DNA of 64,000 bases, from the NCBI GenBank assembly GCA_946811185.2, contig OX328102.1:52119619-52183618 (forward strand). The letters run 5' to 3'. This document shows, piece after piece, positions 23,219 through 35,950 of the stretch (positions are counted from its first letter, which is position 1; each line of letters starts with the position of its first letter). This DNA comes from Hippopus hippopus (lineage: Eukaryota; Mollusca; Bivalvia; Cardiida; Cardiidae). Made by a program: the position numbers and the translations under genes. The notes under the pieces are model-generated. The model was given only the letters and a program-made list of their open reading frames with translations, was not told the DNA's origin and ran no database searches.

Positions 23219-24482
23219 AAGTAGCCATTTGAATTTGAACATTTCCATTTCTTATTTACGCAATAAAATCTGCATTTGTGGTCAGGTTTTCATGAAACTT
23301 CTATAGTTGCTTTGTATGATCAACAGCTTGAACCTTATTGATTTTTGAAAAAGAAATAAAAAACAGTATTGGAAAGTAGCCATTTGAAAGTGAAAATTTC
23401 CATTTCATGTTTAGGCTATAATGTCTGCATTAGTGGTCAGATTTTCAGGAAACTTCCATAGTTGCTTTGTATCATCAACAGCTTAAACGCTATTGATTTT
23501 GAAAAACATCCAACGAACAGTACAGGAAAAGAAGCCATTTGATATTGCAAATATCCATTTCTTGTTTATGCACTAAAGTCTGCATATGTAGTTAGATTTT
23601 TATGAAACTTGAACGGTTGCTTTGTATCATCAACAGCTTGAATCATATTGATTTGGAAAAATCCAACAAACAGTACGGAAAAGGTAGCCATTTGAAGTTG
23701 AAAATATCCATTTCTTGTTTACGCAATAAAGTCTGCATTTGTAGTCAGATTCGCATGAACCTTGCACAGTTGCTTTGTGTCATCAACAGATTGAACGCTA
23801 TTAATTTTGAAATTAATCTAAAAGACAGTACTGGAAAAGCAGCCATTTAAAGTTGCAAATTTACATTACTTTTTTACGCAATAAAGTCGGCATTTGCGGT
23901 CAGATTTTCATGAAATTTGCACAGTTGCTTTGTATCATCAACAGCTTGAATCATATTGATTTTGAAATAAATCTAACAGACAGTACTGGAAAAGCAGTCA
24001 TTTGAATTTGCAAATTTACATTTTTTCTTTATGCAATAAAGTCTGCATTTGTAATCAGATTTTCATGAAACTTGCACAGTTGCTTTGGATCATCAACAGT
24101 TTGAACACTATTCATTTTGAAATAAACCTAACAAACACTACTGGAAAGTAGCCATTTGAATTTGCAAATTTTCATTTCTTGTTTATGGAATAAAGCCTGC
24201 ATTTGTAGTCAGATTTCCATGAAACTTCCACAGTTGCTTTGTATCATGGACAGTTTTAACGGTATCGATTAAGACAAAAAAAATGCAATATACAGTATTA
24301 GAAAAGTAGCCATGTCAAGGTGAAATCTTCCATTTCTTGTTTACGCAAAAAAGTCGCCATTTGTGGTCAGATTTTTATGAAACTTCTACAGTTCCTTTTT
24401 ATGATCAACAGCTTGATCACTATTGATTTAAAAAAAAGAAAAAAACGCCCACACAAATAGTACAGGAAAAGTACCCATTTGA
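23219..24482 (+). repeat. F1 satellite block in duplication copy 1
   Basis: About eight F1 monomers with the standard landmarks, ending in an A-rich, CA-containing tract and the conserved F1-to-F2 junction. Confidence 0.85.
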
Positions 24483-25364
24483 AGTTATATTCCGGACAAG
24501 CACTAAATGCTGTAAAAATGACGATGAAAGGGAAATAACTCAAAGACAGCACGAGGTAGGGTTACAATTCTTGCGCACTGCACTTCCAAATATTGCAACA
24601 AATAAGCATACCATATTTCACGTCATTTCTACTTAAGATGACAAAATTATTCTCCGGACAAGTCAAGAAATGCTATAAAAATGAACATCAAAGGGGGAAT
24701 AACTCAAAATTCGTGTTAGAAAGTGTTATGACTGCACTCCGTAATTTTTCAACAATCATGCATACCAAATTTGAAGATGTTTAGACTAGAGATGGCAAAG
24801 TTATATTCCTGACAAGCAGAAAATGCTGTAAAAATGACGATCAAAGGGATAAAACTCAAAGACAGCATCAGGTAGAGTTATGGCTCTTTCGCACTGCACT
24901 CCGTATTATTGCAACAAACACAAATGCAGAGTTTCAAGTTCAATCGGACTGGAGATGATAAAGTTAAGCTCCGGACAAAGAGCTGGACTGTAAAAATGAA
25001 GATGAAAGTCGAATTACTCACAATCCGAGCTAGGTAGAGTTATTGTTCTTGCGCACTGTACTCCGTAATATGGCAATAAAAATGCATACCAATTTTGAAG
25101 TGGTTCTGACTTAAGATGACAAAGTTATATTCCGGAGAAGCACTAAATGCTGTAAAAATGACGATGAAAGGGAAATAACTCAAAGATAGCACAAGGTAGG
25201 GTTACAATTTTTGCGCACTGCACTTCCAAATATTGCAACAAATAAGCATACCATATTTAAAGTCATTCCTACTTAAGATGACAAAGTTATGCTCCGGACA
25301 AGGAATAAATCCCATAAAAATTAAGATCAAAGGGGGAATAATTCAAAATTCGAGCTAGGACGTG
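24483..25364 (+). repeat. F2 block, plus arm of an inverted pair
   Basis: F2 monomers on the plus strand, ending with AAATTCGAGCTAGGACGTG at the edge of the 25,365 inverted-repeat element. The same F2 phase continues on the opposite strand on the other side. Confidence 0.85.
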
Positions 25365-25773
25365 TTATTAGACCATGAGCCAGCAGGGTGTTTGCTCCCC
25401 CCCCCGGGGGAATTTTCGGGACTATGTTTTTGTTTAAATACTGCTGTCAGTGCTTTGATTTGCATCAAATTCCTTTTATTTTTTTAGAAACGCAAAGAAT
25501 TATCTAAATATAAGCTTATTACATTACCTGAGATCATTTAGAACTTTCAAAGGGTATAAAATTTCCAACAAATTGGCAATAGAGGATCAACTTCTAAGGT
25601 TAGGATTAGAGGTGCACTTGATGAACTTTGACCTCTATAACTTCCAAAAGCGCCACTTGCCAGGTGGCAGACTTTAGGACTGTGCTCAGGAGACATTGGG
25701 GCTCAAGAAAAAAATAGTCCGGAAAATTCCCCCATGGGGTAGCAAACACCCTGCTGGCTCATAGTCTAATAAA
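25365..25773. mobile_element. MITE-like element with ~48-bp terminal inverted repeats at a satellite strand switch
   Basis: Ends are inverted copies: TTATTAGACCATGAGCCAGC continuing through GCAGGGTGTTTGCT and a C-run/G-run to GGGGGAATTTTC, and on the right the reverse complement with small differences. The core (25,430-25,720) is unique AT-rich DNA with no coding frame. F2 lies on both sides but in opposite orientation and in the same phase, so the hairpin sits exactly at the axis of a larger palindrome. A copy is at 31,841-32,249. Confidence 0.75.
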
Positions 25774-26697
25774 CCCTAGGAAGAATTTTGAGTTATTATC
25801 CCTTTGATCTTAATTTTATACCATTTCTTGCTTGTCCGGAGAATAACTTTGTCATCTTAAGTAGGAATGACTTGAAATATGGTATGCTTATTTGTTGCAA
25901 TATTTGCAAGAGCATTGCGCAAGAATTGTAACTGTACCTAGTGCGGAATTTGAGTATTTCCACTTTGATCTTCATTTTTACAGTCCAGTTCTTTGTCGGG
26001 AGCTTAATTTTGTCATCTCCTGTCCGCCTTGAAACTTGGCATTTGTGTTTGTTGCAATAATACGGAGTGCAGTGCGAAAGAGCCATAACTCTACCACATG
26101 CTGTCTTTGAGTTATTTCCCTTTGATCGTCATTTTTACAACATTTTCTGCTTGTCCGGAATATAACTTTGCGATCTCTAGTCTGAACATCTTCAAATTTG
26201 GTATGCATGATTGTTGAAAAATTACTGAGTGCAGTGCGAAAGAACCATAAATCTACCTCATGCTGTCTTTGAGTTATTTCCCTTTGATCGTCATTTTTAC
26301 AGCATTTTCTGCTTCTCCGGAATATAACTTTGCCATCTTCTGGTCTGAACATCTTCAAATTCGGTATGCATGTTTGTTGAAAAATTACTGAGTGGAGTGC
26401 ACAAGAATCATAACTCTTCCTGGCAAGAATTTAGAGTTATTCCCTCTTTGATCTTAATTTTTACAGCTTTTCTTGCTTGTCCGGAGCATAACTTTGTCAT
26501 CTTAAGTAGAAATGACTTGAAATATGGTATGCTTATTTGTTGCAATATTTGGAAGTGCAGTGTGCAAGAATTATTACTCTACCTCGTGCTGTCTTTGAGT
26601 TATTTCCCTTTGATCGACATTTTTACAGCATTTAGTGCTTGTCTGGAATATAACTTTGTCATCTCAAGTCAGAACGACTTCAAACTTGGTATGCATG
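25774..26697 (-). repeat. F2 block, inverted arm
   Basis: F2 monomers on the minus strand (CTTGTCCGGAATATAACTTT, TTTGAGTTATTTCCCTTTGA). It reverses again to the plus strand near 26,697 at GGTATGCATGACCTGAAATG. The long frames at 25,796-26,358 (minus) and 26,370-26,708 (plus) are satellite artefacts. Confidence 0.85.
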
Positions 26698-26866
26698 ACC
26701 TGAAATGACAAAGTTATATTCCGTACAAGCACTAAATGCTGTAAAAATGATCAAAGGGAAATAACTCAAAGACAGCACGATGTAGAGTTACAATTCTTGC
26801 ACAAATGCCAAGGTTCAAGTCAATCGGTTTGGAATTGATAAAGTTATGCTCCAGACAAAGAACTGG
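26698..26866 (+). repeat. Short F2 remnant before linker
   Basis: One truncated F2 unit on the plus strand ending in a type-b-like segment (CAAGTCAATCGGTTTGGAAT) and leading to the linker. Confidence 0.8.
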
Positions 26867-26955
26867 ACGGTTCCCACCCGCCCGCCTGCACGCCAGGACC
26901 CCATTACGGCATGGGTGATCCCATAATACGTCCCGTCTTCGACGGGCGTATAAAA
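26867..26955 (+). repeat. Hairpin linker, variant with TTC loop
   Basis: CCCACCCGCCCGCCTGCACG, then ATACGTCCCGTC-TTC-GACGGGCGTAT, which can form an 11-bp stem with one bulged T, then TATAAAAAAAGTAGCC. This is the best-paired version of the linker hairpin; a duplicate is at 33,343-33,431. Confidence 0.85.
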
Positions 26956-27810
26956 AAAGTAGCCATTTGAAGTTGAAAATTTCCATTTCTTGTTTACGCA
27001 ATAAAGTCTGCATTTGTAGTCAGGTTTTCATGAAACTTGAATAGTTGCTTTGTATCATCAACAGCTTGAACCCTATTGATTTTGAAAATCTCCTACAAAC
27101 AGTACGGGAAAAGTAACAATTTCAAATAGCAAATTTCCATTTATTGTTTAGACAATAAAGTCTGCATTTGTGGTCACATTTTCATGAAACTTCCACAGTT
27201 CCTTTGTATGATCAACAGCTTGAACCTTATTGATTTTGAAAAAGAAATGAAAAACAGTATTGGAAAAGTGGCCATTTGAAAATGAAAATTTCCATTTCTT
27301 CTTAAGTCTCTTAAAGTCTGCATTAGTGGTCAGATTTTAAGGAAACTTGCACAGTTGCTTTGTATCATCAACAGCTTCTATCATCAACAGCTAGAGCCCT
27401 GTTGATGTTTAAAAACATCCAACAAACAGTACGGGAAAAGTAGCCATTTGAATTTGTAAATTTCCATTTCTTGTTTATGCAATAAAGTCTGCATTTGTGG
27501 TCAGATTTTCATGAAACTTGTATAGTTGCTATGTATCATCAACAGCTTGTATCATGAACAGCTTGAACCCCATTGATTTTCAAAAACATCCAACGAATAG
27601 TACGGTGAAAAGGAGCCATTTGAAGTTGCAAATTTCCATTTCTTGTTTACGCAATAAAGTCTGCATTTGTAGTCGGATTTTCTTGAATCTTGCGCAATTG
27701 CTTTGTATCATCAACAGCTTGTGAATGCAATTAATTTTCAAATAAATCTAACAAACAATACTCGAAAAGTAGCCATTTCAATTTTCAAATTTCCATATCT
27801 TGTTTACGCA
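26956..27810 (+). repeat. F1 satellite block closing duplication copy 1
   Basis: About five F1 monomers, one with a local duplication of CAACAGCTT (27,370-27,395). Joins copy 2 of the duplication inside a monomer. Confidence 0.85.
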
Positions 27811-30800
27811 ACAAAGTCTGCATTTGTAGTCAGATTTTCATGAAACTTGCACTGTTGCTTTGTATCATGGACAGCTTGAAGGCTATCGATTAAGGAAAAA
27901 AATGCAACATACAGTATTGGAAAAGTAGCCATTTGAAGTTCCAAATTTCCATTTCTTGTTTACGCAATAAAGTCTGCATTACCTCCTTTGTATCATCAAC
28001 AGCTTGAACCTTATTGATTTTGACAAAAAAATCCCATAATTAGTACGAGAAAAGTACCCGTTTGAAGTTGAAAATTTCCATTTCTTGTTTATGCAACATA
28101 ATTTGCTTTCTTGTTTACGCAATAAAGTCTGTACTTGTAATCAGATTTCCATGAAACTTGCACAGTATTTTTGTATCATCGACAGTTTGAACGGTATCGA
28201 TTAAGACAGAAAAATTGCAATATACAGTATAAGAAAAGTAGCCACATAAAGGTGAAAACTTCCATTTCTTGTTTACGCAATAAAGTCGCCATTTGTGGTC
28301 AGATTTTTATGAAACTTCTACAGTTCCTTTTTATGATCAACAGCTTGAACACTACTGATTTAATAAAAAGAAAAAAAAACACACACAAATAGTACAGGAA
28401 AAGTACCCATTTGAAGTTATATTCCGGACAAGCACTAAATGCTGTAAAAATGACGATGAAAGGGAAATAACTCAAAGACAGCACGAGGTAGGGTTACAAT
28501 TCTTGCGCACTGCACTTCCAAATATTGCAACAAATAAGCATACCATATTTCACGTCATTTCTACAGCACGAGGTAGGGTTACAATTTCACGTCATTTCTA
28601 CTTAAGATGACAAAGTTATTCTCCGGACAAGTCAAGAAATGCTATAAAAATGAACATCAGAGGGGCAATAACTCAAAATTCGTGCTAGAAAATGTTATGA
28701 CTGCACTCCGTAATTTTTCAATAATCATGCATACCAAATTTGAAGATATTCAGACTAGATATGGCAAAGTTATATTCGGGACAAGCAAAAAAATGCTGTA
28801 AAAATGACAATCAAAGGGAAATAACTCAAAGACTGTAAGAGGTAGAGTTTTGGTTCTTTCGCACTGCACTCCGTATTACTGCAACAAACACAAATGCAGA
28901 GTTTCAAGTCAATCGGACTGGAGATGACAAAGTCAAGCTCCGGAGAAAAAAATTAGCTGTAAAAATGAAAATGAAAGTGGAATTACTCAAAATCCACCCT
29001 AGGTAGAGTTATTGTTCTTGTGCACTGTACTCCGTAATATGGCAACAAACAGGTATACCAAGTTTGAAGTCTTTCTGACTTGAGATGACAAAGTTATATT
29101 CCAGACAAGCACTAAATGCAGTAAAAAAGATGATCAAAGGAAAATAACTCAAAGACGGAACGAGGTAGGGTTACAATTCTTGCGCACTGCACTTCCAAAT
29201 ATTGCAACGAATAAGCATACCATATTTCAAGTCATTCCTACTTAAGATGACAAAGTTATGCTCCGGACAAGCAAGAAATGCTATAAAAATGAATATCAAA
29301 GAGGGAAAAACTCAAAATTCGTGCTAGGAAGAGTTATGGTTATTGTGCACTCCACTCCGTAATTTTTCAACAATCATGCATACCAAATTTGAAGATGTTC
29401 AGACTAGAGATGGCAAAGTAATATTCCGGACAAGCAGAAAATACTGTAAAAATGACGATCAAAGGGACATAACTCAAAGACAGCATGAGATAGAGTTATG
29501 GTTCTTTCGCACTGCACTCCGTATTATTACAACAAACACAAATGCAAAGTTTCAAGTCAAGCGGACTGGAGATGACAAAGTTATGCTCCGGACAAAGAAC
29601 TGGACGCCGCCCGCCTGCCCCACCGAAAACCCGCCTGGACGTCGTACGCCATCGGTGATGCCATAATACGTCCCGAATTCGACGGGCATATAAAAAAGTA
29701 GCCATTTGAATTTGAACATTTCCATTTCTTATTTACGCAATAAAATCTGCATTTGTGGTCAGGTTTTCATGAAACTTCTATAGTTGCTTTGTATGATCAA
29801 CAGCTTGAACCTTATTGATTTTTGAAAAAGAAATAAAAAACAGTATTGGAAAGTAGCCATTTGAAAGTGAAAATTTCCATTTCATGTTTAGGCTATAATG
29901 TCTGCATTAGTGGTCAGATTTTCAGGAAACTTCCATAGTTGCTTTGTATCATCAACAGCTTAAACGCTATTGATTTTGAAAAACATCCAACGAACAGTAC
30001 AGGAAAAGAAGCCATTTGATATTGCAAATATCCATTTCTTGTTTATGCACTAAAGTCTGCATATGTAGTTAGATTTTTATGAAACTTGAACGGTTGCTTT
30101 GTATCATCAACAGCTTGAATCATATTGATTTGGAAAAATCCAACAAACAGTACGGAAAAGGTAGCCATTTGAAGTTGAAAATATCCATTTCTTGTTTACG
30201 CAATAAAGTCTGCATTTGTAGTCAGATTCGCATGAACCTTGCACAGTTGCTTTGTGTCATCAACAGATTGAACGCTATTAATTTTGAAATTAATCTAAAA
30301 GACAGTACTGGAAAAGCAGCCATTTAAAGTTGCAAATTTACATTACTTTTTTACGCAATAAAGTCGGCATTTGCGGTCAGATTTTCATGAAATTTGCACA
30401 GTTGCTTTGTATCATCAACAGCTTGAATCATATTGATTTTGAAATAAATCTAACAGACAGTACTGGAAAAGCAGTCATTTGAATTTGCAAATTTACATTT
30501 TTTCTTTATGCAATAAAGTCTGCATTTGTAATCAGATTTTCATGAAACTTGCACAGTTGCTTTGGATCATCAACAGTTTGAACACTATTCATTTTGAAAT
30601 AAACCTAACAAACACTACTGGAAAGTAGCCATTTGAATTTGCAAATTTTCATTTCTTGTTTATGGAATAAAGCCTGCATTTGTAGTCAGATTTCCATGAA
30701 ACTTCCACAGTTGCTTTGTATCATCGACAGTTTTAACGGTATCGATTAAGACAAAAAAATGCAATATACAGTATTAGAAAAGTAGCCATGTCAAGGTGAA

Positions 30801-33800
30801 ATCTTCCATTTCTTGTTTACGCAAAAAAGTCGCCATTTGTGGTCAGATTTTTATGAAACTTCTACAGTTCCTTTTTATGATCAACAGCTTGATCACTATT
30901 GATTTAAAAAAAAGAAAAAAACGCCCACACAAATAGTACAGGAAAAGTACCCATTTGAAGTTATATTCCGGACAAGCACTAAATGCTGTAAAAATGACGA
31001 TGAAAGGGAAATAACTCAAAGACAGCACGAGGTAGGGTTACAATTCTTGCGCACTGCACTTCCAAATATTGCAACAAATAAGCATACCATATTTCACGTC
31101 ATTTCTACTTAAGATGACAAAGTTATTCTCCGGACAAGTCAAGAAATGCTATAAAAATGAACATCAAAGGGGGAATAACTCAAAATTCGTGTTAGAAAGT
31201 GTTATGACTGCACTCCGTAATTTTTCAACAATCATGCATACCAAATTTGAAGATGTTTAGACTAGAGATGGCAAAGTTATATTCCTGACAAGCAGAAAAT
31301 GCTGTAAAAATGACGATCAAAGGGATAAAACTCAAAGACAGCATCAGGTAGAGTTATGGCTCTTTCGCACTGCACTCCGTATTATTGCAACAAACACAAA
31401 TGCAGAGTTTCAAGTTCAATCGGACTGGAGATGATAAAGTTAAGCTCCGGACAAAGAGCTGGACTGTAAAAATGAAGATGAAAGTCGAATTACTCACAAT
31501 CCGAGCTAGGTAGAGTTATTGTTCTTGCGCACTGTACTCCGTAATATGGCAATAAAAATGCATACCAATTTTGAAGTGGTTCTGACTTAAGATGACAAAG
31601 TTATATTCCGGAGAAGCACTAAATGCTGTAAAAATGACGATGAAAGGGAAATAACTCAAAGATAGCACAAGGTAGGGTTACAATTTTTGCGCACTGCACT
31701 TCCAAATATTGCAACAAATAAGCATACCATATTTAAAGTCATTCCTACTTAAGATGACAAAGTTATGCTCCGGACAAGGAATAAATCCCATAAAAATTAA
31801 GATCAAAGGGGGAATAATTTAAAATTCGAGCTAGGACGTGTTATTAGACCATGAGCCAGCAGGGTGTTTGCTCCCCCCCCCGGGGGAATTTTCGGGACTA
31901 TGTTTTTGTTTAAATACTGCTGTCAGTGCTTTGATTTGCATCAAATTCCTTTTATTTTTTTAGAAACGCAAAGAATTATCTAAATATAAGCTTATTACAT
32001 TACCTGAGATCATTTAGAACTTTCAAAGGGTATAAAATTTCCAACAAATTGGCAATAGAGGATCAACTTCTAAGGTTAGGATTAGAGGTGCACTTGATGA
32101 ACTTTGACCTCTATAACTTCCAAAAGCGCCACTTGCCAGGTGGCAGACTTTAGGACTGTGCTCAGGAGACATTGGGGCTCAAGAAAAAAATAGTCCGGAA
32201 AATTCCCCCATGGGGTAGCAAACACCCTGCTGGCTCATAGTCTAATAAACCCTAGGAAGAATTTTGAGTTATTATCCCTTTGATCTTAATTTTATACCAT
32301 TTCTTGCTTGTCCGGAGAATAACTTTGTCATCTTAAGTAGGAATGACTTGAAATATGGTATGCTTATTTGTTGCAATATTTGCAAGAGCATTGCGCAAGA
32401 ATTGTAACTGTACCTAGTGCGGAATTTGAGTATTTCCACTTTGATCTTCATTTTTACAGTCCAGTTCTTTGTCGGGAGCTTAATTTTGTCATCTCCTGTC
32501 CGCCTTGAAACTTGGCATTTGTGTTTGTTGCAATAATACGGAGTGCAGTGCGAAAGAGCCATAACTCTACCACATGCTGTCTTTGAGTTATTTCCCTTTG
32601 ATCGTCATTTTTACAACATTTTCTGCTTGTCCGGAATATAACTTTGCGATCTCTAGTCTGAACATCTTCAAATTTGGTATGCATGATTGTTGAAAAATTA
32701 CTGAGTGCAGTGCGAAAGAACCATAAATCTACCTCATGCTGTCTTTGAGTTATTTCCCTTTGATCGTCATTTTTACAGCATTTTCTGCTTCTCCGGAATA
32801 TAACTTTGCCATCTTCTGGTCTGAACATCTTCAAATTCGGTATGCATGTTTGTTGAAAAATTACTGAGTGGAGTGCACAAGAATCATAACTCTTCCTTGC
32901 AAGAATTTAGAGTTATTCCCTCTTTGATCTTAATTTTTACAGCTTTTCTTGCTTGTCCGGAGCATAACTTTGTCATCTTAAGTAGAAATGACTTGAAATA
33001 TGGTATGCTTATTTGTTGCAATATTTGGAAGTGCAGTGTGCAAGAATTATTACTCTACCTCGTGCTGTCTTTGAGTTATTTCCCTTTGATCGACATTTTT
33101 ACAGCATTTAGTGCTTGTCTGGAATATAACTTTGTCATCTCAAGTCAGAACGACTTCAAACTTGGTATGCATGACCTGAAATGACAAAGTTATATTCCGT
33201 ACAAGCACTAAATGCTGTAAAAATGATCAAAGGGAAATAACTCAAAGACAGCACGATGTAGAGTTACAATTCTTGCACAAATGCCAAGGTTCAAGTCAAT
33301 CGGTTTGGAATTGATAAAGTTATGCTCCAGACAAAGAACTGGACGGTTCCCACCCGCCCGCCTGCACGCCAGGACCCCATTACGGCACGGGTGATCCCAT
33401 AATACGTCCCGTCTTCGACGGGCGTATAAAAAAAGTAGCCATTTGAAGTTGAAAATTTCCATTTCTTGTTTACGCAATAAAGTCTGCATTTGTAGTCAGA
33501 TTTTCATGAAACTTGAATAGTTGCTTTGTATCATCAACAGCTTGAACCCTATTGATTTTGAAAATCTCCTACAAACAGTACGGGAAAAGTAACAATTTCA
33601 AATAGCAAATTTCCATTTATTGTTTAGACAATAAAGTCTGCATTTGTGGTCACATTTTCATGAAACTTCCACAGTTCCTTTGTATGATCAACAGCTTGAA
33701 CCTTATTGATTTTGAAAAAGAAATGAAAAACAGTATTGGAAAAGTGGCCATTTGAAAATGAAAATTTCCATTTCTTCTTAAGTCTCTTAAAGTCTGCATT

Positions 33801-34286
33801 AGTGGTCAGATTTTAAGGAAACTTGCACAGTTGCTTTGTATCATCAACAGCTTCTATCATCAACAGCTAGAGCCCTGTTGATGTTTAAAAACATCCAACA
33901 AACAGTACGGGAAAAGTAGCCATTTGAATTTGTAAATTTCCATTTCTTGTTTATGCAATAAAGTCTGCATTTGTGGTCAGATTTTCATGAAACTTGTATA
34001 GTTGCTATGTATCATCAACAGCTTGTATCATGAACAGCTTGAACCCCATTGATTTTCAAAAACATCCAACGAATAGTACGGTGAAAAGGAGCCATTTGAA
34101 GTTGCAAATTTCCATTTCTTGTTTACGCAATAAAGTCTGCATTTGTAGTCGGATTTTCATGAATCTTGCGCAATTGCTTTGTATCATCAACAGCTTGTGA
34201 ATGCTATTAATTTTCAAATAAATCTAACAAACAATACTCGAAAAGTAGCCATTTCAATTTTCAAATTTCCATATCTTGTTTACGCA
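27811..34286. repeat. 6.48-kb tandem duplication, copy 2
   Basis: Near-identical repeat of 21,334-27,810. By position it holds F1 27,811-28,420; F2 28,421-29,600; linker 29,601-29,695; F1 29,696-30,958; F2 30,959-31,840; the 25,365-type MITE 31,841-32,249; inverted F2 32,250-33,173; F2 stub 33,174-33,342; linker 33,343-33,431; F1 33,432-34,286. Every ORF in it is a copy of a satellite frame and none is a gene. Confidence 0.9.
31841..32249. mobile_element. Second copy of the strand-switch MITE-like element
   Basis: Essentially identical to 25,365-25,773, carried along by the 6.48-kb duplication rather than inserted separately. Confidence 0.75.
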
Positions 34287-35950
34287 ACAAAGTCTGCATT
34301 TGTAGTCATATTTTCATGAAACTTCTATAGTTGCTTTGTAATATCAACAGAACCCTATTGATTAAAACAAACCACAGACAAATAGTACGTGAAAAGTAGC
34401 CATTTGAAGTTCCATTTCTAGTTTACGCAATAAAATCTGGATTTGTAATCAGATTTTCATCCGACCTACACAGTTGCTTTGTATCAGCAGCAGCTTAAAC
34501 ACTATTGATTTTGAAATAAATCTAACTTACAATATCGGAAAAGTAGCCATTTTAAGTTGCAAATTTCCATTTTTTGTTTACGCAATAAAGTCTGCATTTG
34601 TAGTCAGATTTTCATGAAACTTGCACAGTTGCTTTGTATCATCAACAGCTTGAATGCTACTAATTTTCAACAAAATCCTCTGAAAACGGTAGGGGAGAAG
34701 TTACCATTTGAATTTGGAAATTTCCATTTTTTGTTTTCTACATTTCCTCTCTGCATTTGTATTCAGATTTTTATGAATTTTGTATAGTTGCTTTGTATCA
34801 TCAACACCTTGAACGCTATTGATTGAGAAAAAAAAATCAACAAACAATACAGGAAAAGTAGCCATTTGAAGTTCCAAATTTCCATTTCTTGTCTGCATTT
34901 GTATTAATATTAGATTAATCCCTATTGATTTTGAAAAAAAGAAATCCAACAAACAGTACGGTAAAAGTAGTCATTTGAAGTTGAAAATAGCCAATTCTTG
35001 TTTACGCAATAAAGTCTGCATTTATGGTCAGATTTTCATTGAACTTGCAAAGTTGCTTTGTATCATCAACAGATTGAACCCTATTGATTTAAAAAAAAAA
35101 AACACACACACACAAACAAATACTACGGGAAAAGTAGCCATGTGAAATTTCAAATTTACATTTCTTGTTTACGCAATAAAATCTGCATTTGTAGTCAGAT
35201 TTTTCATGAGATTTATATAGTTGCTTTTTATCATCAACAGCATAATCCGTAATGATTTTGAAAAAAATCCTACAAAGAGTACAGGAAAAGTAGCCATTTG
35301 AAGTTGCAAATTTCCATTTCTTACTATCACAATAAAGTCTGCATTTATGGTCAGATTTTCGTGAAACTTCCACAGCTGCTTTGTATAATCAAGAGCTTCA
35401 ACGCTATTGATTTTAAAGAAAAAAACGTCCAACAATCAGTATTCCAAAAGGAGCCATTTGAAGAATTACCATTTCTTGTTTACACAATAAAGTATGCATT
35501 TGTGGACAGATTTTCATGAAGCTTGCACAGTTGCTTTGTATGATCAACAGCTTAAACCTTATTGATTTTGAAAAAGAAATAAAAACAGTATTGGACAAAA
35601 TAGCCGTTGGAAAGTGAAAAATTCCATTGCTTGTTTAGTCTGCATTTGTGGTCAGATTTTCAGGAAACTTACACAGTTGCTTTGTATTATCAACAGCTTG
35701 AACGCTATTGACTTTGAAAAACATCCAACGAACAGTACGGGAAAAGAAGCCATTTGATATTGCAAATGTCCATTTCTTGTTTATGCAATACAGTCTGCAT
35801 TTGTAGTCAGATTTTTATGAAACTTGAACGGTTGCTTTGTATCATCAACAGCTTGAACCCTATTGCTTTTGAAAAACATCAAACGAATACTATTGGAATT
35901 TGAAAGTGAAAATTTCCATCTATTGTTTACGCAATTTAGTCTGCATTTCG
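34287..35950 (+). repeat. Right-hand F1 satellite array (about 11 monomers)
   Basis: Degenerate F1 monomers with several truncated units (for example near 34,890-34,920 and 35,630). Contains an A-rich, (CA)n tract at 35,089-35,115. The array ends abruptly near 35,950 (TTTAGTCTGCATTTC then GTGGGCCTGATGCAG). Confidence 0.85.

Larger units (their letters stand above)
21334..27810. repeat. 6.48-kb tandem duplication, copy 1
   Basis: The whole F1-F2-linker-F1-F2-MITE-F2(inverted)-linker-F1 segment is repeated immediately downstream (27,811-34,286) with an offset of 6477, changing to 6476 after one A-run indel near 24,275. About 15 differences are visible in 6.5 kb (roughly 99.8% identity). The breakpoints fall within an F1 monomer in a stretch around AAAGTCTGCATTTGTAGTCA, as expected for unequal crossing-over. 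Confidence 0.9.

Noticed and set aside
10262..33184. Recurrent peptides such as MHTKFEDVQTRDGKVIFRT and MKLAQLLCIINSLNPIDFE
   Set aside because: They are translations of F2 and F1 monomers. Frames stay open because the units are a multiple of three or nearly so, and many lack ATG starts. No evidence of coding selection.
6250..35950. CRISPR-like array
   Set aside because: Repeats are long, contiguous and diverged, with no regular spacers, and the DNA is eukaryotic.
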